Assembly: GCF_014205055.1 (NCBI RefSeq)
Contig: NZ_JACHMS010000001.1
Coordinates: forward strand, 6,572,001 to 6,636,000
From: Streptomyces luteogriseus
Lineage (GTDB): Bacteria > Actinomycetota > Actinomycetes > Streptomycetales > Streptomycetaceae
DNA length: 64,000 nt
Direction of reading: 5' to 3'
Position 1 is the first letter of the stretch. Every line of letters starts with the position of its first letter. The position numbers and the translations under genes were made by a program. The notes beneath the pieces were generated by a model. It was not told where the DNA came from and did no database searches. It was given only the letters and a program-made list of their open reading frames with translations. Positions 7,090 to 15,037 of the stretch are shown one piece after another.

Positions 7090-8502
7090 TCACGGCGGCG
7101 GCAGTGCACCGCACAGCGCCTCCAGGGCCGGACCGTAGGCGTGCTCGGAGGGGGTCGCGTACCCGACCACGAGACCGTCGTCCGCCGGCATGTCCGTCTC
7201 CGGGTGCCGGAACGCGGCGAGACCGTCGAGGGCGATGCCCTGCCAGGCGGCGGCCTTGACCGCGGACGCCTCGGTGCCGGGCGGCAGCCGCAGCACCGCG
7301 TGCAGCCCTGCCGCCACACCGGTCGCCTCGATGTGCGGCGCGTGCACGGCCAGTGCCGCGACGAGCTGGTCCCGGCGGCCGCGGTACCGCTGCCGCATCC
7401 GGCGGACATGCCGGTCGTACGATCCCGAGACGATGAAGTCCGCCAGGCTCAGCTGGTCGAGGACGCTCGCCCACGCCTCGCGCTCGCCCTTGGCGGCCAG
7501 GACGGCGCCGACGTACCGCTCGGGAAGCACCATCCAGCCCAGCCGCACCGCCGGTGACAGACTCTTGCTGACCGAGCCGATGTGGATCACGCGCTCGGGG
7601 TCGAGCCCCTGGACGGCGCCGACCGGCTTGCGGTCGTAGCGGAACTCCCCGTCGTAGTCGTCCTCCAGGATCAGCCCGTCCCGCGCGCCCGCCCAGTCGA
7701 TCACCGCGGCCCGTCGCGCGGGATGCAGGGGGCCACCGGTCGGGAACTGGTGCGCCGGCGTGAGCAGCACCGCCCGCTCACGCCCCAACCGGTCGACGCG
7801 GGCCCCGTGTTCGTCGAGGGGGAGCGGCACGGTCCGTACCCCGGCGGCGGCCAGGACCTCCCGGTGGAACCCGAGCCCGTACGCCTCCACCGCCAGGGGC
7901 CCGCGCAGGACGCCGCCTGCGAACAGCAGCCGCAGCGCGTGCGCGAAACCGGAGCAGATCACGATCCGGTCCGGTGCGGTCCGCACGCCACGCGCGCGTG
8001 CCAGGTACTCCGTGAGCGCCTCCCGCAGTTCCGGCCGGCCGGCGGGGTCGCCCGGCCCGAACACCTCGTTGGGCGCCTGCTGGAGGGCCCGCCGGTAGGA
8101 GGCCAGCCAGGCGGTGCGCGGGAACGCCGAGACGTCCGGAGTTCCCTGCATCAGGTCGTGCCGGGGACCACGCGCGCGTGGGGGCGCCTTCTTGGGCACG
8201 CGGGCGGCGGGCCGCAGCGGCTCGGCCCGCGCCGCGACCCTGGTCCCCGAGCCCTGCCGGGCGGTGAGCCAGCCCTCGGCGACCAGCTCCGCGTACGCGT
8301 CCGCCACCGTGTTGCGGGCGACACCGAGGTCCGCCGCGAGCGAGCGGTACGGCGGCAGCCGGGTGCCCGGCGCGAGCCTCCCGCTGCGCACGGCCTCGCG
8401 CAGTGCCCGGATCAGTGCCGCCCGCCTGCCGCCCGGCCCGGTCAGCTCCAGATGCAGGTCGGACCCGATCCGCTCCGCTGAATTGACCCAGGAATCAGCC
8501 AT
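7090..8502 (-). CDS. MocR/PdxR-type regulator (GntR wHTH fused to aminotransferase-like domain)
   Basis: 470 residues. Residues about 20-85 are a GntR winged helix (LIRALREAVRSGRLAPGTRLPPYRSLAADLGVARNTVADAY). The remainder is a fold-type I PLP domain: the aldimine lysine lies in SVSKSLSPAVRLGW, and the conserved Asp/Tyr region is ILEDDYDGEFRYDRKP. MocR proteins sense PLP or amino-donor ligands and usually activate a divergent gene. Here that gene is the AhpD-like gene 47 bp away, so it is the likely target. A predicted -10 (TAGGGT, 8509-8514 on the minus strand) lies very close to the ATG. Confidence 0.93.
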   Translation of the reverse strand: MADSWVNSAERIGSDLHLELTGPGGRRAALIRALREAVRSGRLAPGTRLPPYRSLAADLGVARNTVADAYAELVAEGWLTARQGSGTRVAARAEPLRPAARVPKKAPPRARGPRHDLMQGTPDVSAFPRTAWLASYRRALQQAPNEVFGPGDPAGRPELREALTEYLARARGVRTAPDRIVICSGFAHALRLLFAGGVLRGPLAVEAYGLGFHREVLAAAGVRTVPLPLDEHGARVDRLGRERAVLLTPAHQFPTGGPLHPARRAAVIDWAGARDGLILEDDYDGEFRYDRKPVGAVQGLDPERVIHIGSVSKSLSPAVRLGWMVLPERYVGAVLAAKGEREAWASVLDQLSLADFIVSGSYDRHVRRMRQRYRGRRDQLVAALAVHAPHIEATGVAAGLHAVLRLPPGTEASAVKAAAWQGIALDGLAAFRHPETDMPADDGLVVGYATPSEHAYGPALEALCGALPPP

Positions 8503-8549
8503 GGGAATGCACCCTACAGTGGGTCTTTCCGGCTCGTAGGTTGAAGGGC
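8503..8549. promoter_or_regulatory. 47-bp divergent promoter region with overlapping -10 elements
   Basis: On the minus strand TAGGGT (8509-8514) precedes the MocR-type ATG by about six bases. On the plus strand TAGGTT (8539-8544, near the ATG at 8550) precedes the AhpD-like ATG by about five to seven bases. Both transcripts would be leaderless or nearly so. The segment ACCC-TACAGT-GGGT between them is a weak inverted repeat. No canonical -35 is visible for the plus promoter, which fits activator dependence. Confidence 0.45.
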
Positions 8550-9035
8550 ATGACGACGAACACGAGCACGAACAGCACCCATGTGACGGCGCCCCGGCTG
8601 GACTTCGGCACGTCGGCCCCGAAGGCCTTCCGGGCCCTCGTCGCCTTCGACGCCGCCGCCCGCGAGGGCGTCGACCCGGCCTTGGTCGAGCTGATCCAGA
8701 TCCGCTCCTCGCACCTCAACCACTGCGCGTACTGCCTCCACATGCACACAAACGACGCCCGCAGGGCCGGCGAGAGCGAGGACCGGCTGCACATGGTCGC
8801 GGTGTGGCGCGAGGCCCGCCACTTCTTCACCGAGCGGGAGCAGGCGGCCCTCGCCCTCACCGACGCCGTGACCCTCATCGCCGACGCCGGCGTCCCGGAC
8901 GACGTCTACGCGCGGGCCGCGGCACAGTTCGACGAGCGGGAACTGGCCCAGGTCCTCGCCCTCATCTGCACGATCAACACGTGGAACCGGGTGGCCCTGT
9001 CGACGGGGAAGGTGGCGGGGACGGACGAGCGGTGA
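8550..9035 (+). CDS. Carboxymuconolactone decarboxylase family protein (AhpD-like)
   Basis: 161 residues from the ATG at 8550. An in-frame TTG nine bases upstream is less likely. The CxxC pair lies at 59-62 within the AhpD-like motif HLNHCAYCLHMHTNDAR, with the downstream His of the proton relay (H66 region). AhpD-like proteins use this pair as a peroxidase or disulfide reductase; classic decarboxylases lack it. The gene is divergent from the MocR-type regulator, its probable controller. A role in redox defence is inference. Confidence 0.92.
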   Translation: MTTNTSTNSTHVTAPRLDFGTSAPKAFRALVAFDAAAREGVDPALVELIQIRSSHLNHCAYCLHMHTNDARRAGESEDRLHMVAVWREARHFFTEREQAALALTDAVTLIADAGVPDDVYARAAAQFDERELAQVLALICTINTWNRVALSTGKVAGTDER

Positions 9036-9078
9036 TCGCCCTTGTGGGCTGTCGTCGTCCTCCGGGCAGGGCGGGGCC

Positions 9079-10569
9079 CTACACCGCCATGGGCCGGTCG
9101 TGCGGCCCGATCGGTGCCGGGAGCCTCGAGCTGCCCGTCAGATGACGGTCGACGGCCGCCGCCACCGCCCGCCCCTCGGCGATCGCCCACACGATGAGCG
9201 ACTGCCCCCGGGCCGCGTCCCCCGCGGCGAACACCCCGGGCACGTTCGTGGCGAAACCGGAGTCCCGCGCGATCGTCCCGCGGGACTCCATCTCCAGCCC
9301 CAACTGGTCGACGAGCCCGTCCTCCCGGTCGGGTCCGGAGAAGCCGAGGGCGAGCAGCACGAGGTCGGCGGGGAGCGTCCGCCCGGTGCCCTCCACCGGG
9401 CTGCGCCGCGCGTCCACCTCGGTCAGGTGCAGCGACCGCACATGCCCCCGCGCGTCACCGTCGAAGCGCAGCGTGGAGGCCGCGAACAGCCGCGCGTCGG
9501 CGTCGGCGACCGGGGCGGTCCGCAGGTCACGGGCCTCTTCATGGGCGGCGGACAGCCGGTAGACCCGCATCGGGTACGTCGGCCAGGGCTCGGTGTCCTC
9601 GTCGCGCACCGCGTCCGGCAGCGCGTAGATGTCCAGCTGGGTCACGGACGCGGCGCCCTCCCGGACGGCCGTGCCCAGACAGTCCGCCCCGGTGTCGCCG
9701 CCGCCGACGATGACGACGTGTTTCCCGGCGGCCGACAGCGGGGAGGTCTCCAGATCACCCTCACGCACCCGGTTGGCCAGCGGGAGGTACTCCATCGCCT
9801 GGTGAATGCCCGTCAGCTCCCGTCCGGGCACCGGAAGGTCACGCCACGCCGTCGCCCCGGTGGCGAGCACCACGGCGTCGTAGCGGGTCCGCATCTCGTC
9901 GGCCCCGATGTCCCGCCCGACCGCCGTCGACGTCCGGAACTTCGTCCCCTCGGCCCGCATCTGCTCCAGCCGCCGCTCCAGGTGGCGCTTCTCCATCTTG
10001 AACGCGGGGATGCCGTACCGCATCAGCCCGCCTGGCCGGTCGTCCCGCTCGTACACGGCGACCGTGTGCCCGGCCCGCGTCAGCTGCTGGGCCGCGGCCA
10101 GCCCGGTGGGGCCCGAACCGATCACCGCCACCGTCTTGCCGGACAGCCGCTCCGGAGGCCTCGGCGGGGCGAAGCCCTCTTCCCAGGCCCGGTCGGCGAT
10201 CGCGCACTCGACGTTCTTGATGGTGACGGCCGGCTGGTTGATCGCCAGCACACACCCCGCCTCGCACGGCGCCGGGCACAACCGGCCCGTGAACTCCGGG
10301 AAGTTGTTCGTGGCGTGCAGCCGGTCGGCGGCCGCCCGCCAGTCCTCCCTGGACACCAGGTCGTTCCACTCGGGGATCAGGTTGCCCAGCGGGCAGGCGT
10401 CGTGGCAGAAGGGGATGCCGCAGTCCATGCAACGGTCGGCCTGCTTGCTGATGATCGGCAGCAGCGCCCCGGGGACATGGACCTCGTCCCAGTCCCGCGC
10501 CCGTTCCTCCACCGGCCGGCGCGGCCAGTCCTGGCGGGGCGTGGTCATGAAACCCTTGGGATCGGCCAT
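9079..10569 (-). CDS. gltD: Glutamate synthase small subunit (GltD-type oxidoreductase), no adjacent gltB
   Basis: 496 residues from the ATG at 10569 (MADPKGFMTTPRQDW, the family N-terminus). The N-terminal Fe-S region has C47, C50, C55 and C59 (CMDCGIPFCHDAC), with further cysteines in LCPAPCEAGC near 96-107. The FAD site is VIGSGPTGLAAAQ and the NADPH site is VIVGGGDTGADC. In GOGAT this subunit passes electrons from NADPH to the large subunit to form glutamate from glutamine and 2-oxoglutarate. The large subunit gene is not in the window, so this may be a paralogue serving another enzyme or a gltB elsewhere. Confidence 0.92.
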   Translation of the reverse strand: MADPKGFMTTPRQDWPRRPVEERARDWDEVHVPGALLPIISKQADRCMDCGIPFCHDACPLGNLIPEWNDLVSREDWRAAADRLHATNNFPEFTGRLCPAPCEAGCVLAINQPAVTIKNVECAIADRAWEEGFAPPRPPERLSGKTVAVIGSGPTGLAAAQQLTRAGHTVAVYERDDRPGGLMRYGIPAFKMEKRHLERRLEQMRAEGTKFRTSTAVGRDIGADEMRTRYDAVVLATGATAWRDLPVPGRELTGIHQAMEYLPLANRVREGDLETSPLSAAGKHVVIVGGGDTGADCLGTAVREGAASVTQLDIYALPDAVRDEDTEPWPTYPMRVYRLSAAHEEARDLRTAPVADADARLFAASTLRFDGDARGHVRSLHLTEVDARRSPVEGTGRTLPADLVLLALGFSGPDREDGLVDQLGLEMESRGTIARDSGFATNVPGVFAAGDAARGQSLIVWAIAEGRAVAAAVDRHLTGSSRLPAPIGPHDRPMAV

Positions 10570-10739
10570 GGCCGTCTTCCTTGCGTGCGCGTGTGACAGG
10601 CCGTGCGTCGTCGGGCGGCGCTCTTCTCGGTCGTGGTGCGGCACTCGTGCGGCCGCGTCTTCTTACTCGTGGTGCGGCGGTCTTTTCGCCACGATACGTC
10701 CGCCTCGGGGCTGGTGCCTGTCGCCGTGTGGCGCGGCCG

Positions 10740-11219
10740 TCAGGTGAGCGCCAGCACGTACGACAGCGCCGCCCCGGCCGAGGCCGCCGTGCGCACGTGG
10801 TTCCACAGCGTCCACTCGCGCACATACGCCGGCCAGTACGCCGCCGCCTCCGGAGTGCCCGGCTCCAGCTTCGCCAGCGCGTCGTTGCGCGGCACGTTCG
10901 CGACCATGGTCAGCCCGAACGACCCGAACAGATACAGCGCGCTTCCCACCAGCAGCTCCACGGTCCCCTCGTCCGGCCACAGCACGAACGTCACCACGGC
11001 GAGCACCGCGCACAGCACGGCCGACCCCAGGAACACGATCATGAACGGCAGGGTCACAGCGGCCACGTTGATCGCGTTCATCGCGGCCACTCCCTGCGCG
11101 GGCGGCAGCATGCCGAGACCCCGCATCACGAAGGTCGAGAACCCGCAGAACACCCCGGCCACCAGCCCGGTCCCGAGCACCCCCAGCACCGTCAGCACGA
11201 AGTACGGTCCGTCGATCAT
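10740..11219 (-). CDS. DUF1772 integral membrane protein
   Basis: 159 residues from the ATG at 11219, with GGAG upstream (MIDGPYFVLTVLGVLG). There are four predicted transmembrane segments near 7-30, 55-75, 80-100 and 135-155, and the loop motif NVPRNDAL typical of DUF1772/anthrone-oxygenase-like proteins. Some fungal and bacterial relatives oxidise polyketide anthrones, but most members are uncharacterised membrane proteins. No polyketide genes are nearby, so no oxygenase role is proposed. Confidence 0.85.
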   Translation of the reverse strand: MIDGPYFVLTVLGVLGTGLVAGVFCGFSTFVMRGLGMLPPAQGVAAMNAINVAAVTLPFMIVFLGSAVLCAVLAVVTFVLWPDEGTVELLVGSALYLFGSFGLTMVANVPRNDALAKLEPGTPEAAAYWPAYVREWTLWNHVRTAASAGAALSYVLALT

Positions 11220-11367
11220 GTCCCTCTCCTGCCCGTCGAGCCGGGATCCTGCCCGGCGCCCTTCCTCACCACAAGTGCATTCCCGTACGAGCACAGTGAC
11301 CATGGCCGAGGGACGCGGGGCCATAAGCAGACGTCCACGGTCCGCGAACGGCTTCTCGCTACGGCAG

Positions 11368-11413
11368 TCGAACGGCTCGCACCACGGTCTTCGAACGGCT
11401 CGCACCATGGTCC
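11368..11413 (+). repeat. 23-bp tandem repeat, two copies
   Basis: Unit TCGAACGGCTCGCACC-(A)YGGTCY occurs at 11368-11390 and 11391-11413 with two differences. A partial third copy (GCGAACGGCT) lies at 11343-11352. The array sits in the 244-bp spacer between the DUF2293 gene end and the DUF1772 start. Nothing else is recognisable there. Confidence 0.7.
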
Positions 11414-11463
11414 TTCGCGGGCCGGGCCGACGCCCGGCGGCTCCATGCGCCGGGCCCCTCACA

Positions 11464-12165
11464 TCACCCCGCCGCCGAACCGAGTCCCGCCTCGGTCCAG
11501 CCCCGCAGTACCGTCGCCACCGCCGCCGCGATCCGCCGCCGCGCCTCGTGTCTGGGCACGCCGCTCATCAGCAGCCGGTCGTACGGCGTGTCCAGATGCC
11601 GTACGGACGCCACGACCGCCGCGGTCACCGCGCTCTCGGTCAGCGCACGCCCCGCCGCGCTGCGGCCCACCCGCCCGCTGCCCCGCTCCGAGGCGTGCAG
11701 GGCGACGGCCCGCGCCCGGTCGGCCGGGCACCCGGGAAACAAACGGCGTATTTCCGTCGCGAACGTCTGGGCGAACAGGGCGTCCTGAGCCGCCCGTCGC
11801 CGCGCGTCGCGCACCCGGCGCCGCCGTCTCGCCTCGGCGTCCGCCAGACACCGCAGCTCGGCCCGCGCGAGCGCCTCCTCCTCGACCAGGACGCCCTGCC
11901 GCTCGTAGCGGCTCTTGCGCTGGTTGAACCGCACGACCACCGCCGACAGCGTGCTCTCCTCCCTGGCCCTGCGGGTCAGCGCGGTGTCCCCGCTCGGCAG
12001 GAACACCAGGTGCCCGAGGTCGGCGCAGTCGAGGCAGCGTGGGGCGCCGTCCTCGAGGACCAGCAGCGGCAGCGGCCCTCGCCGGCACTCGGCGCAGTAC
12101 CGCCGCTTGAGGGGCTGGAAGACGAGAAGTCCGGTGAGGGGCGGGAGCGTCACACGGGGGGCCAT
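11464..12165 (-). CDS. DUF2293 domain protein
   Basis: About 233 residues from ATG 12165; a GTG a few codons later is also possible. The N-terminal part has two Cys pairs (YCAECRRGP and CLDCADLGHLVFL), suggesting a small zinc-binding module. A basic segment (EARRRRRVRDARRRAAQ) follows. The C-terminal DUF2293 region has FPGCPADRARAVALHASERGSGRVGR and HLDTPYDRLLMSGVPRHEARRRI. The function of DUF2293 is unknown. The metal module and basic stretch hint at nucleic-acid contact, which is inference. It is divergent from the kinase-like gene. Confidence 0.85.
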   Translation of the reverse strand: MAPRVTLPPLTGLLVFQPLKRRYCAECRRGPLPLLVLEDGAPRCLDCADLGHLVFLPSGDTALTRRAREESTLSAVVVRFNQRKSRYERQGVLVEEEALARAELRCLADAEARRRRRVRDARRRAAQDALFAQTFATEIRRLFPGCPADRARAVALHASERGSGRVGRSAAGRALTESAVTAAVVASVRHLDTPYDRLLMSGVPRHEARRRIAAAVATVLRGWTEAGLGSAAG

Positions 12166-12288
12166 ACAGGGTTCATTCCCCCTGACAGTGGCGCGAACTA
12201 CGCACTTCACGACAGACCCCGGCGATCCTTCCGCTGCCCCTCGCAGGTGTCCGCGGCCGGGCCCCCTCCAACCCCGGCCTGACGCATC

Positions 12289-12930
12289 ATGGGCCGTGTG
12301 CGACTCGAAGCGATCACCTGGGAACGGCTCGGAGACCTGCTCGCCGAACGCCTGCTCGATCTGAAGCCCGCCGACGGCAGCCCCTGGCCGCGCATCGCTG
12401 TCGACGGGGCCCCGGCGGCCCGCCCGGGAGACCTCGCCCACCGGGTCTCGGAGGCGCTGCGCGTACGCGGCCGGTCCTCGCTCGTCGTCGGCACGGAGGG
12501 TTTCTGGCGCCCCGCCTCCGTACGGCTGGAGTACGGCCACCAGGACGTCGAGGCCTACTACAGCGGCTGGTACGACACCGGCGCCCTGTGGCGCGAGGTG
12601 TTCGGTCCGCTCGAAGCCGACGGCACCGGTCGCGTCCTGCCCGACCTGTGGGATCCGGCCGCCGACCGTGCCACCCGCAGCCCCTACGTCGAACTCCCGC
12701 CCGGTGGCGTGCTGTTGCTGCACGGTCCCTTCCTCCTCAAGCACTGGTTCCCTTTCGATCTGAGCGTCCACGTCCTCCTCTCCGAGGGCGCCCTGCGCCG
12801 CCGCACGCCCGAGGCCGAGCACTGGACCCTCCCGGCCTTCGAGCGCTACGCGCAGGAGTCGGACCCGGTGGCGGCGGCGGACGTCCTGGTGCGGGCCGAC
12901 GACCCGCGCCATCCGGCGTGGAGCGGATGA
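12289..12930 (+). CDS. Uridine-kinase-like protein with a degenerate P-loop
   Basis: 213 residues from an ATG; a later GTG (VRLEAITWERL) is also possible. It aligns in layout with actinobacterial uridine kinase family proteins: a beta strand and P-loop position at IAVDGAPAARPGDLA (about 36-50), TEGFWRPASVR, an acidic lid, and LPPGGVLLLHGPFLL before the C-terminal helix. The P-loop lacks the GKS/T lysine and serine, so normal NTP binding is doubtful. It may be a pseudoenzyme or use another phosphate-binding mode. The stop codon lies inside a 28-bp tandem repeat. Confidence 0.8.
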   Translation: MGRVRLEAITWERLGDLLAERLLDLKPADGSPWPRIAVDGAPAARPGDLAHRVSEALRVRGRSSLVVGTEGFWRPASVRLEYGHQDVEAYYSGWYDTGALWREVFGPLEADGTGRVLPDLWDPAADRATRSPYVELPPGGVLLLHGPFLLKHWFPFDLSVHVLLSEGALRRRTPEAEHWTLPAFERYAQESDPVAAADVLVRADDPRHPAWSG

Positions 12931-12982
12931 TCCGCGCGATCCGGCGTGGAGCGGATGATCCGCGCGATCCGGCGTGAGGTGG
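12911..12982 (+). repeat. 28-bp tandem repeat spanning the kinase-like stop codon
   Basis: Two exact 28-bp copies at 12911-12938 and 12939-12966 are followed by a partial third at 12967-12976. Each full copy contains ATCCGGCGTGGAGCGGATGA, which in copy one holds the last codons and stop of the kinase-like gene. Slippage here would change copy number without touching the reading frame, because the stop is in the first copy. Confidence 0.85.
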
Positions 12983-13157
12983 CCGCCGGCCGCGGCATCC
13001 GGCGTGCGGCGCCTCAGCCGGGGCCCGGAGCTCCGTCGGGACCGGCGGTCAGCCGGCTTCCATGTGCGGGCGTCCGGTGGCGCGGCGAGAATGAAAGGCG
13101 CCGGGACTCGCGGTGCGTCCCGCTCCGCGCCGGCCGTCCGGCACCGGGAGGTACTCC

Positions 13158-13586
13158 ATGACCACCGCCGGAGACATCATGCACCGCGGCGCTCAGTGGA
13201 TCCCCGCCCACGAAACCCTCGACCGCGCGGCCCAGCTCATGCGCGAACTGAACGTCGGCGCCCTGCCCATCAGCGACGAGAACGAGCGGCTCTGCGGCAT
13301 CCTCACCGACCGCGACATCGTCGTCGGCTGCGTCGCCATGGGTCACGACCCCGCACGGACCACCGCGGGCGAGATGGCCAAGGGCACGCCCCGCTGGATC
13401 GATGCGGATGCCGATGTCGGCCAAGTGCTCCACGAGATGCGGGAGCACCAGATCCGCCGGCTGCCCGTGATCAAGGACAAGCGTCTCGTCGGCATGATCA
13501 GTGAAGCCGACCTGGCCCGGCATCTCGCGAAGGACCAGATCGCCTCCTGGGCGGAGAGCGTCTACGCCACGACCACGATGCACTGA
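13158..13586 (+). CDS. CBS-pair domain protein
   Basis: 142 residues from the ATG at 13158 after GGGAGG. Two CBS motifs are evident: residues about 5-60 (TAGDIMHRGAQWIPAHETLDRAA, GALPISDENERLCGILTDRDIVV) and about 70-130 (AGEMAKGTPRWIDADADVGQVL, RRLPVIKDKRLVGMISEADLARHLA). Stand-alone CBS pairs bind adenosine nucleotides and regulate partners. No partner is fused here, and the convergent neighbour encodes CorA. A stress-associated role is common for such actinobacterial proteins but is only inferred here. Confidence 0.93.
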   Translation: MTTAGDIMHRGAQWIPAHETLDRAAQLMRELNVGALPISDENERLCGILTDRDIVVGCVAMGHDPARTTAGEMAKGTPRWIDADADVGQVLHEMREHQIRRLPVIKDKRLVGMISEADLARHLAKDQIASWAESVYATTTMH

Positions 13587-13641
13587 CCTCGCGGGTCAGT
13601 TGGCGCGTGCCCCACCGGCTCCGTGCGGGCCACCGCCCGCT

Positions 13642-14769
13642 TCAGAGCCAGCCGCTGCGCCGGAACCCCCGGTACAGCGCGAGACACGCGACGGATATCA
13701 CGCCGATGACCATGCCGTAGCCGTACCGCCAGTGCAGCTCCGGCATGTGGTCGAAGTTCATGCCGTAGACCCCGCAGACCATCGTCGGCACGGCGACGAT
13801 CGCGGCCCACGCCGTGATCTTCCGCATGTCCTCGTTCTGCGCGACCGTGACCTGCGCGAGGTGCGCCTGGAGGATGGAGTTGAGCAGTTCGTCGAAGGCG
13901 GCGATCTGCTCCTTCGCCCGCAGGAGATGGTCCGAGACGTCGCGGAAGTACGCCTGTATCTCCGGGTCGACCGCCCGGATCGGCCGGGTGGCGAGATCCT
14001 CCAGCGGCCGGCTGAGCGGCACCACCGCCCTCTTCAGCTCGAGCAGTTCGCGCTTGAGCTGGTAGATGCGCCCCGGGTCGGTCCGCGCGCCGGTCTCCGA
14101 GAACACGTCGGTCTCGACCTGGTCGATGTCCGCCTGCACCGCGTCCGTGACCGTCAGGTAGTCGTCGACCACGTGGTCCGCGAGCGCGTGCAGTACCGCC
14201 GACGGGCCCTTGGCGAGCTGGCCGGGATCGGACTCCAGCTCCTCGCGCAGCGGGCCCAGCGAGCCGTGCCGGCCGTGCCGCACCGTGATCACGAAGTCCG
14301 CGCCGACGAACACCATGATCTCGCCCGTGTTCACCACCTCGCTGGTGGCGGTCAGCTCCTCGTGCTCGACGTAGCAGACCGTCTTGAAGACCGCGAAGAG
14401 CGTCTCGCCGTAGCGCTCCAGCTTGGGGCGCTGATGGGCCTCGATCGCGTCCTCGACGGCCAGTGGGTGCAGGTCGAAGAGCTCGGCGATGCCGGCGAAC
14501 TCCTGGTCGGTGGGCTCGTGCAGACCGAGCCAGACGAAGCCCTCCCGGCTCTTGCGCACCCGCTCCACGGTGTCCACCAGATCGCCGCGCTCGGGGGTGC
14601 GGACACCCTCCCGGTAGGTCACGCAGTTGACCACCGAGGAGCCCAGCGGGGACCGGGCCGGGTGGCTCAGGTCGACGCGCGGGCGCCGCCGGGCCAGCCG
14701 AGCCACCTTGCGAAGACCGCCGACCCCGCCGAGGCTCGTGACCTTCCGCAGATTCCCTGCCATGGACAT
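13642..14769 (-). CDS. corA: CorA-type magnesium/cobalt channel
   Basis: 375 residues from the ATG at 14769, preceded by AAGGAG. A long cytoplasmic N-domain ends in a coiled stalk (LLRAKEQIAAFDELLNSILQAHLAQV). Two C-terminal membrane helices follow (KITAWAAIVAVPTMVCGVYGMNF and YGMVIGVISVACLALYRGF), with the signature YGMNF between them. CorA forms a homopentameric Mg2+ channel. The loop after GMN is DHMPELHW, matching the acidic E-L pattern of the family. It is divergent from the methyltransferase gene. Confidence 0.95.
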   Translation of the reverse strand: MSMAGNLRKVTSLGGVGGLRKVARLARRRPRVDLSHPARSPLGSSVVNCVTYREGVRTPERGDLVDTVERVRKSREGFVWLGLHEPTDQEFAGIAELFDLHPLAVEDAIEAHQRPKLERYGETLFAVFKTVCYVEHEELTATSEVVNTGEIMVFVGADFVITVRHGRHGSLGPLREELESDPGQLAKGPSAVLHALADHVVDDYLTVTDAVQADIDQVETDVFSETGARTDPGRIYQLKRELLELKRAVVPLSRPLEDLATRPIRAVDPEIQAYFRDVSDHLLRAKEQIAAFDELLNSILQAHLAQVTVAQNEDMRKITAWAAIVAVPTMVCGVYGMNFDHMPELHWRYGYGMVIGVISVACLALYRGFRRSGWL

Positions 14770-14895
14770 CCGGATCTCCTTGCGTGGAACCCATCGCGCC
14801 GTTCCCGTGCCTTGGCGCGTCAGTCTGCCAGGCCTGCGTGAGCTGCGGGTAAGCCTGTGGAAACGACGCATTCCGCTTGGTTCCGGGCTGTGGAC

Positions 14896-14919
14896 GACCT
14901 CGGCGCCGACGCCGAGGTC
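14896..14919. promoter_or_regulatory. 9-bp inverted repeat between corA and the methyltransferase gene
   Basis: GACCTCGGC (14896-14904), a six-base loop, then GCCGAGGTC (14911-14919). It lies between divergent genes, so a terminator is unlikely. It could be an operator or a leader structure for corA, whose start is 127 bp away. Confidence 0.35.
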
Positions 14920-14949
14920 CTGCCACATCGACGCATGCCCGCGCCGGAC

Positions 14950-14994
14950 GGTTCTCAGTACCGGCGCATCCGACGCGGTTCTCCGTGCCGGAGC
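14950..14994 (+). repeat. Imperfect direct repeat, 27-bp period
   Basis: GGTTCTCAGTACCGGCGC (14950-14967) recurs as GGTTCTCCGTGCCGGAGC (14977-14994), 15 of 18 identical. It sits 45-90 bp upstream of the methyltransferase start. Two evenly spaced sites could be regulator half-sites. Confidence 0.4.
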
Positions 14995-15037
14995 GTCGAC
15001 AGGTACGGATAAGTCGGACAACTGGGATGATCGTGGC

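Noticed and set aside
9079-11219. DUF1772 and gltD as one operon
   Set aside because: They are on the same strand but about 170 bp apart with no overlap, and no functional link is evident.
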